The position numbers and the translations under genes were made by a program. This document shows positions 38,201 to 51,400 of a DNA stretch of 64,000 nt, piece by piece (within the stretch, counting starts at the first letter, position 1; each line of letters begins with the position of its first letter). Source of the DNA: Progne subis subis (taxonomy: Eukaryota; Chordata; Aves; Passeriformes; Hirundinidae); the NCBI GenBank assembly GCA_022316685.1, contig JAKJHU010000046.1, positions 4,253,001-4,317,000 on the forward strand, given 5' to 3'. The notes below the pieces were generated by a model. That model was not told the origin of the DNA. It did no database searches and saw nothing but the letters and a program-made list of their open reading frames with translations.

Positions 38201-39063
38201 CTTCCTGTTCCCTTGAGGTGTGTTGATACCCTGCCCCCAGGAGCTTTGTCTGTGTCCGGGACTCACCAAGACCTTTGCCACACTCATGGCACTGATTCCT
38301 GCTAATCCCAGCAGTGCAAGGAAGGGAACACCCCTGAGCCAAAAATTTCACTCACCTCTTCAGAAACTGATCCTTTACTGAACACAGTTTACTGAAAGGC
38401 TTTTTGCAACTGCACATTTAAAGGACTGCTTTAAGCGTGGTCGATTGCTTTAACCAGTGGTCAAGACAGACCTGAACTTCTCAAACTTCTCAGACTGTCC
38501 TCTCTATATCACTGTCCACAGCTGGGGCTTCACTCAGCACCCTGGTGGGCTGGAAGCAATTTTGGAGGGAGTCCACTGGCTGCTGAGAAGTTACTGACAC
38601 TAGAAGCAGAAACAGATCTGCTCCCATGGGCAAGGCATCTTGTGTTCACCAAAACCAAAGCATCCATGCCAGTTTTGATTCCCCCATGGCCACATTGATG
38701 TGGGGACCTGAGCTTGCTGGTCTTTGCCAACAGACAAGCAAGAAGGAAATTAGGCACACAGCCTTCAACTTTTACATGCTTACAGCCAGCTTGGCTCTGC
38801 CATTCGCTGCTCCTTGGGGAACTCCCTCTGAAGTTATGTAGATAAGGCTGCTAAACGACTGCCTCTGGCACTAAATTCTCCGTTCTGACCCATGCCCTAA
38901 AGCGTCATTAATATGTGGGACTCCTTCCAGACCCATCCTGCAAGCATCAAACAGGCCCCGCTCTACTAGCTGGTCCTGGTGAAATTAGCATGGCTTCAGG
39001 GCAGCCCAAGCTTTGTAGGGCTGCTCAGACTTGTGAAACATCTATAGTGCGTTTAAAAGAACC

Positions 39064-39069
39064 TTTAAT
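39064..39069 (-). promoter_or_regulatory. Candidate ANXA8 poly(A) signal (ATTAAA)
   Basis: ATTAAA on the minus strand about 310 bp past the ANXA8 stop. It was chosen by position only; no canonical AATAAA was noticed closer. Confidence 0.3.
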
Positions 39070-39377
39070 TCTATGTCAAAGTGCCATCCTTCACAATGGA
39101 TTAAAATAGACAGAAAGAAAACTTCAAAGAATAAAATGGAAACAAGAAACTAACATTCTCCCTTGTGTTTGAAAAACTCTTAGGAAAGTGGATAGCATTC
39201 AATGTGGAATGAGCATCAACATCCTTCGGAGAGCTTTGGATATCTCAACCATTAATTTGATCTTCTTTTCCCTCATACTTGGATCAATGCAAAGATTTTC
39301 TAGAAGAACATTTTCAGACCCTGTTCACTGTTAATCTTCTCTCTGTATCCTCTTCAACGTCTTCCTCCTAGAGTCTG

Positions 39378-39434
39378 TCAGTCACTGCCACAGAGATTCA
39401 TCAAGGCTGTCCTGTAATCGCCGCTGGTATCCTC
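39378..39434 (-). CDS. ANXA8: ANXA8 coding exon 12 and stop
   Basis: Residues 309-326: [18 protein letters not shown], then TGA at 39378-39380. D310 completes the repeat 4 calcium site. It lacks the final proline of the human protein. The 3' UTR continues to lower coordinates. Confidence 0.95.
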   Translation of the reverse strand, partial: EDTSGDYRTALMNLCGSD

Positions 39435-42400
39435 CTGACAGGAGAAAATATTAAAAAATAGGTGAGTATGGAAGTTCCTCTGCACACTCCAAGTGCTGAC
39501 GTTGTCAGTCTGTGGAATATGTCCACACAGGAAAATGACTTTGGAAAGAGCAAGCCAGACTTCAGCAGAGTTGCTGCCAGCTGACACGCCATCAAAAGCG
39601 AACAGAGAAATGAGGCTTGTAGCTACCACCTGAAATAACATTCATCAAGTAAAATTTTTCCTTTGGAATGCAGGTGAGAAATTGATCAAGGTTCTGTCCC
39701 ACAGAGCAGCACAAAGTCAGCACAAATGACAGTAAGAAAACCTGTTGTGTTCAGACTTTTTTTCCCTTCCTACAGGAAGGGAAAAGGCACTATAGTTAGC
39801 CCTGACACATGGCATTCCTAAAAAAGCCACAAAAGGGGTAATTTTGGTCTAGAAGCACTACAAAAAATACTCACTAGGTTAAAAAAAAAATTCCTCCCTT
39901 TGAATATTTTGTGGCAACAGGTGTGAAGCTAGTTCCAGTTCTCAGAAGGAATGAATATTCTGTACAGACCCGTGAAGACTGATCATTAATCAACATGACA
40001 GACACTGACAGTGTCAATTATAAGAAAAGCCCTTCATTACAGAACCAGACTTCCCATAGGGACTGCTAAGGACAAGGGTTCTGTACCATTTACACAGAGG
40101 AAGCTCCCAAAGTCCTTAGGACAAATGGTAAAAAACAGCATTTCAGCACTAACAGGGGAGGCACATTCACTCCGAGCTGAGACTCAAATGCTACAATAAG
40201 CCTTGACAAGGTTCAGTTTCTGAACCCATCTCATCAGTGTAGACCAGACTTTCATCTGAGATAAGGCAGCAAAAAACCCTCCAACAACAGGAGAAGGAAG
40301 GAGAAGGGGGGAAGGGGGGAAGGAAACAAAATACCTCAGCATTGTTTTGATGCATATCGATGGCACTGGGTTGAGGTAGTTAAGGATGGCAGAGAGAGAG
40401 GAGAAAATGGCACAGCAGTGTGGGATAGGTATAACAGGAATGATCCATTAAATTTAGATTCATCTAGGATGTCATGCAGTGCATGGATACAGAGACTGGT
40501 CCATGAAAACCATGGTGTGGTGTCTCCTTGGGTTTGCTTTGTCCAAGTCCCTTACAGAGAGCAGACTCTCTGACCGACGTGTCTCTCAAGGACACAACTG
40601 TTAACAGGGCTAGTGAAGGAGAGCCATGACCACAGCAGGAGTGACATTGTTACTGCAAACAACCATGGAAGCGTCCCACAGTGCTGGGAAGATTAGGAAT
40701 GCATGCAATGGGTGAGAACCATCATATCAAGATTCTGCTTACCGAAATCATATTGGAGAGAGACTTCCCTGCAATACGCTTGAATTCAGGCTTTATAAGG
40801 TTTAGATCAACTTCACTTCGAGAAACAAGCACCCTTATCAGAGTTCCATCATCGGTGCCAGCCCCCTGGAAAAACAGATACACCAGTCGGTGATGTCAGT
40901 GGGTGTTCAAGGGATAGGTTGTGCAAACTAGTCCAGGGCAGGAGGAGTCAGCTTTCAAACACCACTCGGCACCTGTTCTGTGCAACAGCTGCATCTCTTT
41001 CTGGAGGTGAAAGAGATCACCCTCACACCCCTCCCAGGGGCCACCACCAGCACCACAATTCCACCACGGGGGTGTGCACAAGTTTGGCACATGTCAAATG
41101 CAAAAACAACCGTGCTACAGAGGTGGGAGTTGGCACTGAATACAGACTGTCCTTCTGCAGCATCACTTAGGCAGTGTTTGGTTTCAACCAATATTGTTTA
41201 TTCACTCACAGGCAAATCAAGATCATACTGATAACAAAACAGTTATCTCAGCTTTCCAAAAGGTTTGGAGAGTATTACAGGGGCACAACCTGCAAATACC
41301 TTATGTGTCCCCATTTGAAACTCTCATCCTGCCATTGAGAGAATTGCTTCCTAAAAAGAAAATACTGTGTTTGAGTCTACTAACATGGAAGGCAAGTTTT
41401 CACCATAAACAACCTCCTAGAAAAGCTCTTGCCAAAGTTTTATCTGTGTTCCAGAAAGTGGGGCAGGACTCCTTGCAGACTCTTAAGCCAGAAAAGCCAG
41501 ACTCCCTTGTTATCTTGAGCTTAAAGGGTACTTTCCTGCTCAAGGTGTTTGAAAAGATTCTGCTAATGCTTGCAACAATTGCACTGAACCTGCTGAATTT
41601 CACCCAAACCTTGGCTCTTCTAGTTTGAATTGGCGGAAGCCAGGTCACAAGTTAAGTCAGTATGAAAATCAGTGTGTTGCAATGAAAAGTCTTACCTTTA
41701 AAGCATTGTACAGCCTCTCTGCAAAGTAGCAACGGATGTTCCTGGTGCATTTCACTAGGCATACAAAAGAGCTCAGTAAGAACCAATGGTAGTTCCAGCC
41801 CAGAGCAGGAGGTGACTGAGATCCTACATACTTCCCATTAATTCAGTGTGTTCCTGGAATCTGAGTTTATCTTACCTAAGAGATAAACTCTTTCTTCCTA
41901 CCATATACCTTTAAAAAATAGTTCCATCTGATATAAGTCAACTACTGGAGAAGGCAGCAAACTCTGACAAAGCAAAGGGAAAGGTCACCACTTACCAATA
42001 GCCAGCATGGCATCCTCAAGCGAACCACGAGTTTCACTCTTGATAGAGTCTTCTATGCTCTTACCAGCCAGTTTCTGATATTCTTCAAACACTGTTTGAA
42101 ACACAAAGAACTTATATTTTTTACCAAGGAACCCTCGAGGCATTTTGTGCCCAATATTTACAGGCATTATTTGTGTGGCAATATGCACACAGATCCTGCA
42201 AAAGCAATGGCCACATTTGCACCAGCTTCAGGAGGCTCAGTCAACATCAGAAATCAGCTATAAAGATGGATGTTAACATTTACAAAAAACCAAACCATTC
42301 ATGGTTATAAATTCCCTGACTTCAGGCAGTTTCAGTCACCTCAAGTTTATTTGGAAATCTGACCTTTCATTGCTGTCTTTAACCACAGAAATAAAGCAAA

Positions 42401-45400
42401 CAACAAAGTTAGGCACACCTTTGGTCCTGTGGCTATTGATGTCATCAGCTTCAGGAGCCAAAATAAAATCAGCTTACATCTAGGACTATGCAACTGATAG
42501 CCCATGGACATTAAAGTGATGACAACAGCATTTAGGGAAACTTATTTTTTCAACCACAATTAAAAATAAAAACAACTGAGAAAGGATGAGCAAAGAAAGG
42601 CACAGAGTCCGAGACATTTGAATTCCCACAGTAACAAAAGCTCAGCAACAGAGTAACTGCTTGCCTTCTACACTTTGGATACTTCAAGGCTCAGAAACAC
42701 AGATATCTGGTTTTATTCCTAACTTTCTCGGACTAACAAAGATGGAAAACTGCCCTGTAATGTAATAGACATCTTAAGAAACTTTGCTCAGCATCCAAGA
42801 TCATCAACACTCAAGACCCTTTGGAGAAATGGAATACAGAATAGACAGATAGATACAAAATCCTCAGCTCAAACCTACTATTTCTATTAAAAAAGAATTT
42901 TAAAAGCTGCAGTAATTACACTCAGATTTTAAAGACAAATAGCTACAGGCAGCTGTAGCACAGAAGAAATTGCTTGGTGCAGTAGGTTCCAAAAACTGGT
43001 TGCATTATCACAACAAAATGAAATTCAATTATTAAAGACAGATATAGACAAATACTCTAGAGACCATCTATTTTTGTTTGTCTTGCTTATTTTTTAAGTG
43101 ACCTTGGGAGACTTGAATTTGAAACACAAGGGGGAGCTGGCTTCCAGGGCAAAGGAACAGCCTCAGAGGACCTCGGCTGGGAAAAAGCTCAGGCATACCT
43201 AATTTATCTCCGGCTAAACCTATCAGTTTGGGTCCACCCGATTCACACAGTACTTGATATGCTTAGATTCAGCCAACATAATAAAAGCTGTTAGGCCTCA
43301 AAAGCCTTGAGACGACAAGGTCTCTGCTGCACGGACAGTGGGGAGCTGAGCTCTCAGCTGGAGCAGGGCTTGTGTCTTCCCTCCCAGCAGCCTCTGATGC
43401 CCTCAAAAGGACCTGGGACAGAAATGCAAGCTGCACTCTGTGACTCTCCAGCACTCAATAACCTGCTATTTTTTTAGTGACTTTTTTCCCCCCAGAGGAA
43501 CCCATATCCAAGGGGCCATGTCTGTTCACCACGTGCTCCTACGTAATGACAGTACTCACTCACTCACTTCTTGGATTTATAAAAACAACTGTGCAGCTAT
43601 CACCATTGTATAGGGACTCCTGGATAAGCCACTTGATTTTCAGCAGAACAAAAACTTCATAGTCTTTCACAAAATCTGCTGGCAACTTTTGGTTACTGGG
43701 TGACCAGGAATTAGAAAACAGGCTCAGGTACTTATTTCTGACCAGCCATGTCTCTCATCTCTTGCCCTGCCTCTTCTTTTTGGCTAGGGTAATTTCTGAT
43801 TTTGGAGGGTTGGGAGTGTAGTGATGGTAGTGTGGGCTCTGCTCCATACCTTTCATTAAATGTGTGGCACTCCTTTTGCACAAGATGGTGATGAACTGTA
43901 TCTCATCAGTGCCCCGTATCTTCTCTCCAGCAGCATAGAGAGTCTGTAATTTAGCACACGGTTATTACTGAGCTGTTCTGTGTGTGCAGCTGGTAAAGGA
44001 ACAGAGCTTGGCTGAAGGCATGGCTGGGGAAAAGGGGTTTAGAGTAACCAAAACCACCATGTGAACCTGAGTCTCCTAGAATGGCTGCTTATGAAAACCT
44101 TCCTGTCTTCTAGACAGACTGGAACATCCACCATCTCATTCTTTCCACCCCTCCTGCAGCAGCTGGAACAGCCAACAACACACTTGAGGTTTCCTTCCTT
44201 TCCTCTCCTCTCCCACTCCACCATACCCATATACTTTGAGATACCAAAAGCCGCTGAGCAAAAGCCCAGGCCTCATCACTCCTCTTTGGAATGGCAGAGC
44301 TCAGCAGCACAGGCAAAATTGAAAAACCCCACGTTACTTAAAGATAACCCCACCCCAAACTATTGTGACTCCAACCCTCTGCTGACACTGACGTAGTGTG
44401 AAGTTCAAGAAGGTGGGAATGCAGGCATATCAGTGACCACAGGTATTTGAGAGTACCTCTGCATCCTGAAGAGCCAGGGCTGTGTCCACATAGAGGGTAG
44501 CATTGTCCCTCTCACCCTATGAGCAGAAAAAGAAAGTAACAATATTTCTCATGAAGATTCTTCCAAAAATAAGTATCAGAGCATTCATTCTGAGCAAAGA
44601 TCAATTATCCTCTCAGTTATCTATTTCTGCAGATTATTCAAGCAGCAATATTTCAGACAGCATAAGTGCTAACTCCTTCAATGAAAGGTGCTGAAATCAG
44701 TCATATGAAGCAGGGTAAAAAATTGCTCAATTATTCTGCTACCAGGTAGGAAAATTCCAAAAATGTGGTAGGGTAAATGCACTCGACACTGAGGGCGCAG
44801 ACTCTGGAAGAGTGGTGAATCCTAGTTGAGGAGCACTGTTTTTAAGATCCTTAAAAACAGTGTACAGTGGCTTTACACAGATGTGAAAGTGAGGTGTCTC
44901 TCTGCAGCAGAGCTGGCTTTATGTTCCCAGCTCTCCTACTGCTGCTAAGGGAGGGAGATTTCCCTGCTTCAGTCACATTGAAGCTGAAACAGATCCAGTC
45001 CAAGTGACGTGGTTGACTCTGCAGTTTGTCTGGTGATCATGGCTGTTCTCATGCTCTCCTATTGCGTGTCTTCTCCAAAAAAAGAGAGGAAAATGTGAAG
45101 ATCTTTATATACACGAGGGTATATATACCCTCATTTCTCTTCTCTAGCGTTACCTGAAGAAGGCAAACCAGAATCTGTTCTAAGTAGCCACTTGTTTCCG
45201 ATTTTATGTCTTGTTCCAGGTCAGAACCGTACTCTACCCAAGGGAAAGAGAAGGACAAGGGAAGGATTTATTATTTATTTAGGTCATACAGTCAAGATAT
45301 TAACAGTGATACAATATAACCCAAGCAAACACAATAGCCTGACACTGGGCAAGAGGGTCACTAAGGGAAAGAAAACAGGGCTGAGAGCTGCTCACACGCT

Positions 45401-48400
45401 CAGTGATACCCAGGTCATCATTTGCATCCAGCTGAATCACCAGCTCTCCTGATGTCCGAGAAATAAACCCAGAGCTAATTTTAGAGGTATAGCTGAAGGG
45501 ATGAACAAGATACATATTTGATAAATTCCCGTCTATTTAATGGGGAGAAAAGCCAAGTGCACAGTTATAGTTTTGTTTATGTTCTGACAATACTCTGTAG
45601 CCAAACTGAACCAAATTTGTGATTTGCTGACACTTTGCTGCAGCTGGAGGAAGACCTAGAAAGGGATTTTCAAATTCCCTCAGCATAGCCATGTTCTGTT
45701 TGCCAGCCGAAAGCAGAGTTACATTGCTTTTAGAGTTAAATGCTTTTAGAAAAGCCATTTTCCTGCTGACAGTGCTAGCTGGTAACACCGTTCCTGTTGC
45801 GCTCTGACAACAGAAATCTGAGCCCCAGGCGCTTACCTTCTTTGTACGCCTTGATTATCTCCTTGATCTGCGCTTTTGTTCGAGATGCCAGGATCTCTAT
45901 GATAACACTTTCCCTCGTTCCCACACCCTATAATAGAAAACGCAGTGGAGAAATAAAGGTGGAGAAAGGCACCTAGCCACGGAGGGTGATTTACTGCTAG
46001 AGAAATGTGATGAAGGGAGGAGTTGGATGGCAGCAAGGCGTCAGGCTGTGTGCTGAGCTGTAAGAGACCATCGTGATGAAAGCTGGAGACACAAAACACA
46101 TTTGTGTTGCACACGGTTTCTTTTTCCTAAAGAGGTGCCTAAATGTAAAGGATGATTTTACGTAACCCTAAGTTTCCCCAGCGCTTTTCTGGAGCCAGAT
46201 CTTTGACAATAGCCAACATTGCATGAATGCAGGGTCACCAGGGCTGGGCTAGTCAGTCGATCTTTGTACCATTTTAACAGACCACTCTGCATCTGAGACT
46301 TGTTAAGATGCACTATCAATGGGTAGGATCCCAGTCAACCCCAGACTGGCCCTTGCTCCACCACTCCTTGATTCCTTACAGGTTTCATGGCTCAGCTGGG
46401 GCATCAGGGCAGCAAGTTTGGGTGTGAATTTAATTTTGCTGTTGCTTTCCCATGCTCTATGAGTCACATATGTACAGAAACTTTCTAATATGCAGAAATA
46501 TTTCAGCAGCATTCCCCCCCAGAATATTAATAGTACAATTAAGTAATTCTCAAAGGCTACTGCTAATAACAAACTTAACCATGTAACAGTCCAGTTATTA
46601 ACACTTGCACAATTGCAGGAAATTAGCACTGCATTTGTGCTACTACTTAAATATCAGCATGCAATTTGCCTACCTTCATGGCATCATACAGCTCCTTGGC
46701 ATCATACTTGAATGGGGAGTACATGAGAGCTACAATGAGCCTCTCAAAGTTGCCACTCAATTCAGACTTCAGGCTTTCAATCAGGTCCTGTTAAATGTGC
46801 ATTATCACGTGGTTATATAGACAGCCTCACAGGAATCATTTTGCTACATATGCTGCTTTCATCCCCACAGCCCAAGTAATGAAGCTGCATGATAATGTTG
46901 TTGATAGTTCATTAAAAAAGGTCCTGGGACTGAAAAAGGAACCTAATTCCAAAATGGGATTTGTCTGGGTGCTTACACATTCTGTGTTCTTGGTATTGGG
47001 GCTTGCTCAATAATTAAACCCGCAGCAAATCTTCCTCCACCCTGCTTAACTCAGTGAGCAGGACCAGGTGGCTGAAGGTCTGCATTGAGCAAGGGTGTAG
47101 CTTCAGAGAGAGCTGATTCCCAAAACCTGCACATAAACTTGCACCCAGGACATTTGCAGAATCAGGAATGCTGTCTGCTTGAAGATGCACTTCAAACTTC
47201 CCTTTCACAATAATGCAGGTTTTCCTAAAGCATGATTCTCTCTGTTTTAGTGAGACACAAATGCTCTATTTATTCATTGTTCCATACCAGCCACCCCCAT
47301 GTCTTCTTCCCTTTTTTAGGTTTTTGCATGGCAGTCCCCTTTCCAGTAAGGGTCATTGGAGACTCCACAGTAGGGCTGAAGGTACAGTCTGCTGGTGAAA
47401 ATTTTTCCCAATAAAAGTAAGAATTTATCAAAGAAACAAAGAGAGACAAATGAAAACATAGCTGTCGATAACCATGGAATTTCCAAACAAGTGTAATTAA
47501 GTAAGTCTTTAAATTGAACTTTTTTGACATTTAAAAAGGCCTGAAACAAACAAGTATTTTTACTCAACTTGTCACTTATATGGATATCAATTTTTGTTAC
47601 AGCTCCAAATCAATAAGAAGCTTCACTTCAAGTTAAAACTGATATTAAAAAAGTATTTCTGGTCAGAATGCATTTTGAAAACAATTAAATCTTTAGGAGA
47701 AAAGCATTTTTTTCTGATCAAAAATTAATTTTACACATTCATCTCAGGTCTTATAAATAGATATTAGTCTACTTATTTGCAGAAGACCTGCATTTAGTTT
47801 GCATCATGCTTTCAGGATGAATTGTACCCCCATTTAATACATTTACATGCAGTAAACCAGTGATTGAATACGGCTTTGTTTTGGAAGAACCTTTCCAAAC
47901 TGTGCTTTGAAGGATTTGGCAATCTCTTGACGCTGCAGGTTGCTCCTCTTGGTTAGGACATCAATTATAGCTTGCTCATCAGTCCCTGTGGAAAGCAACA
48001 ATAAATCATAAATACAGTGCACAGAGTAAGCTGAGACTGGTCCAAAATCCTAATCTGAATATTCAGGCAACCTTGTCTGGTTCATTGCCTTTGTGTAGAA
48101 GTTAAAGTACATGCTGAGGAAACTTAAATATTAGTTTTTCCCAGTAAAAAAAAAAAGAAGTGATATTTCTGGATGCACATTTCCTAAGGAATGGATTTCA
48201 ACTTAGCAATTATAAGAACATAGAATTTACATATGTAGTTGGAGTTAACTCACCAAGCCCTTTCATGGCCTTGTACAGGATCTGAGCATCAGGTTCAGCA
48301 TTAAAACTTAAAGTACCTGCTACAGACCTGCCTTCTGCTTCACTCTGAAAGAAGAAGAAAAATACATGATTTTCTGCCACTCCTTTTCATCAGCTGAAGA

Positions 48401-51400
48401 AAAATTATTTAAAAAGTACATTCATGTTATTTATTGCCTACACATGGCAAAGTCACAGAAAACAGAAGACTGGCCCGAACTTTCTCAGCAGAGCAAAAAG
48501 GGAACACAAGTTTCTGTCCAAAGAGAACACAGGTTTCCTGTTCCCACCTGCCTGTAGCAGCCTTTGCTGCTGGCAGAAACATGAAGGGCAAAGCACGGCT
48601 GACAGGGCTGCAAGCGCTGTGAGGTGCAGGCGGTCTGGCAGAAAAAGCACAGACTGGAACAGGCTGGACTTTCCTATTCACCCCTTAATTACAGTCCTTC
48701 GTAGCACGGGTGCTACTGTATCATACTGCATTTCTCAGCAGGTTGGTGCAGGGGAGGTTTAGATAGATTTGTGAATCCCTGAAATAGTCTTGTTCTCACA
48801 GACCACTTTTTTCAGTAGCTGCTTCTGCACAGCTGGTTTCAAGAAGGGAGCATCTCCACTGGAAGGATTTGGGCCAAAAGACTACTTTGAAGGAAGAGAC
48901 CCATTTGGAGGAGTGCAGGTTTGGTGTTCTTCCCTGTACCAAGAATCAGATACAACTACACAAGAATCCTCCTAACAAACCTCTGAGGTGCTGACAGTAC
49001 CAGTCCCAGGGCATAGAAGGCACACTGGGACTTATTTTAGTCACCACAAGATAGCAGGCCATTAACCAGAACCCAGGCACAATTTAACAGAGCTGGTAGT
49101 CAATGAGCTGCCTTGAATACACTGTCACATCTATCAGAAGCTGGTCCTGATCAACAGGGGGAGTATGTGGGTGTGTAGGCATGAAGAGTCATCATCACTT
49201 TATTACAATAATAGACACAATTTGCTCCTTCCTTGAAGCAAGGATATTTAGGTTGGATATTTACTATATTCTCATAAATTTACCTTTAGAGGCAGGGTTG
49301 ATATTAAACTAATGGCATCACTATGACCTGATAAATATTTTAATGGGGATGGTTTGGCAGCGAGATAAAAATCAGAGATTAGGGATCCGAAGGAAGCATT
49401 CGGGTTGTCCCACCTGACTTTCACGACACGGACCACTGAGTGCCGCCCATCACCTCCTGCTGTGATGCAAATCCCTCCTGCTCTTATTTCCCGTGTGAAA
49501 GAGAACCGGTGGATAAAGCTGGCCCATTTGCATGCTGGCCCCTTTGGCAGCCACATTCTGGAGCAGTGACAACCAACCAAGAGCCAGTGAGGAGTTTGGA
49601 GAGAGGCAGCACGTTCAGCAGCCCGCAAGACTTGGAAAAGTTTTCTTTACAGCCAGCACAGAGACACTCCTGCACCACCACACCTTGCTCCCAGCAGAAA
49701 GAGCAGCTGAGAAGCAAATGTCTGCAGGAAACTTCATGAGAGATGCAGCTTTGAGTCCCAATGGTCACCGAGCAGCAAGTATAAAGCTGAGGTGAAGCTG
49801 TCACTGCAGAAAAAAGCAGTGACAGAGCAGGTGGCGTTGCCACCTCTAACAGTTTGTCATCAGCCTAGAAGAATTTGGCTGAGTTGGCAGGACCATTTTG
49901 AGAGCCCCTTTTCTAACCCTCTGCCAAGATGGCCAGCACCACCACAACTTCCCTGGGAAGCAGGTTGGACTCATCCATCTCAGTTTGCTCTGAAAAGGAT
50001 GGTCAATCCTCTCCAGATACATGCAAGGGACCTGTGAGGAAACCCCCAAACACTCTGGACCCGTGCCTGGTGACTCAGTGAAAGAGGGAGTACAAAGCTG
50101 AGCTTTCATTTGGAGGCAGTGGAAACAAATTAAACAATGATCTTTTTTGGTACTAATTCCGATAAACAGTTACTGCCCTTCCTGGCTCAAGTAGCGAATT
50201 TGTGACTCACTCACACACCTCGTTCTCTGTGCACATCCTTGTTGCAGCACAAGTACAATTGCACCAGCTTCCCAGAGAATCCCTGTTCGCTTTGGTCTTG
50301 TTTCCCAGCTGAATTGATCCTACAACTCCCTAACTGAAAATACTCGAGGCGTTTGTGCTCGTGTAAATATAAATGATTGGCATGAAAGCGGCAGAAGCAG
50401 TGTGCCTTACAGCCGATGCTGTGAAAAGTTTTACTTGTAAATGAAGGGAAAAAGGAAGAAAAGTTTTACCACCAAAATATTTTCAAACCTAAACTATAGG
50501 CGTTTTTTAAAGGCTGGAATCTGGGAACAGGTTAGGTTACTGTTTGGGTTTTTTTCAGTCAATATTTTCTGATAATGTTTCACATTTTTTCATTCCATTT
50601 GCTTTTGAGCTGTATTTTTTATGAAGGATTTAGAAAACCAAAATTTTTCCTCATCCTTCTTTGGACCCCTCATTTTCTTCTCATGCCTCCACCCCCTACA
50701 ACACCAACTGGTGTGAGATCACTGGAGTTAAAGGGCTTTTCTTCTCCTTTTCTCATTTTAAGTTTACAAATTATTTCCAGCTTGAGTGCAGCAGGGAATA
50801 GATCATCCAAAAGGAAAAAAAAAAAAAATAAAGTGAGAGCTACTCCAAGCTCAGGAAAAATATCTATTTTATTATACCAAACTTCCAAAGGAAATAGGGA
50901 GGCAGAGAAAACTCAGAAGGAAGATTATAATTTTAATATTTATGGAGGGAAAAAAAAAGTATTTTGAGACCTGGGAGTAAACCTGGCTTCCCACAGGGGC
51001 TGTTGTGGCAGCTACCTGCTGCTGGGTCTGAGCCAGACCCCAGGTGCTGCCTCAGCACAGCCCACGAGCTTCTCCCCATCCTGCCACATTCCCCTCAAAG
51101 CCACAAGCATTTACAAGAGAACATACACAGCATTTCTGGCTCCTGGCAAAGAGACAGGCTGTTCAAGACACGTTATTGTTGCAATATTAAAAACCCACCA
51201 AAGATAGCCATTGTGGCTTGACCATATCTTTCTCTGTGACCACAGCGTGCCAGCACAACGGGGGACCAAAAATGGGGACAGGCCAGTGCTCTGAACTCAC
51301 TGCCACAGGACAAGGGGCAGACAAGGAGCCTACAGCTCGCAGATTTCAGCTGTGGCATGGCACCATCTCCCCATGGATATGAACACCTCCTGCACCTCTC

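Larger units (their letters stand above)
14397..39377. other. Gene-poor interval between NPY4R and ANXA8
   Basis: About 25 kb between two convergent genes with no coding exon I can support. Open frames are short, often overlap on both strands and lack recognisable domains. The interval contains CR1 and MIR-like fragments, microsatellites, the 33.6-kb palindrome and the CpG-rich block listed separately. The 3' UTR of ANXA8 enters from the right; ATTAAA on the minus strand (39064-39069) is a possible end for it. Confidence 0.6.

Noticed and set aside
41194..41628. A 144-codon open frame on the + strand inside ANXA8 intron 10
   Set aside because: It begins at a TTG rather than ATG, has no domain or known match, and lies antisense in an intron. 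Its length is within reach of chance in this much sequence.
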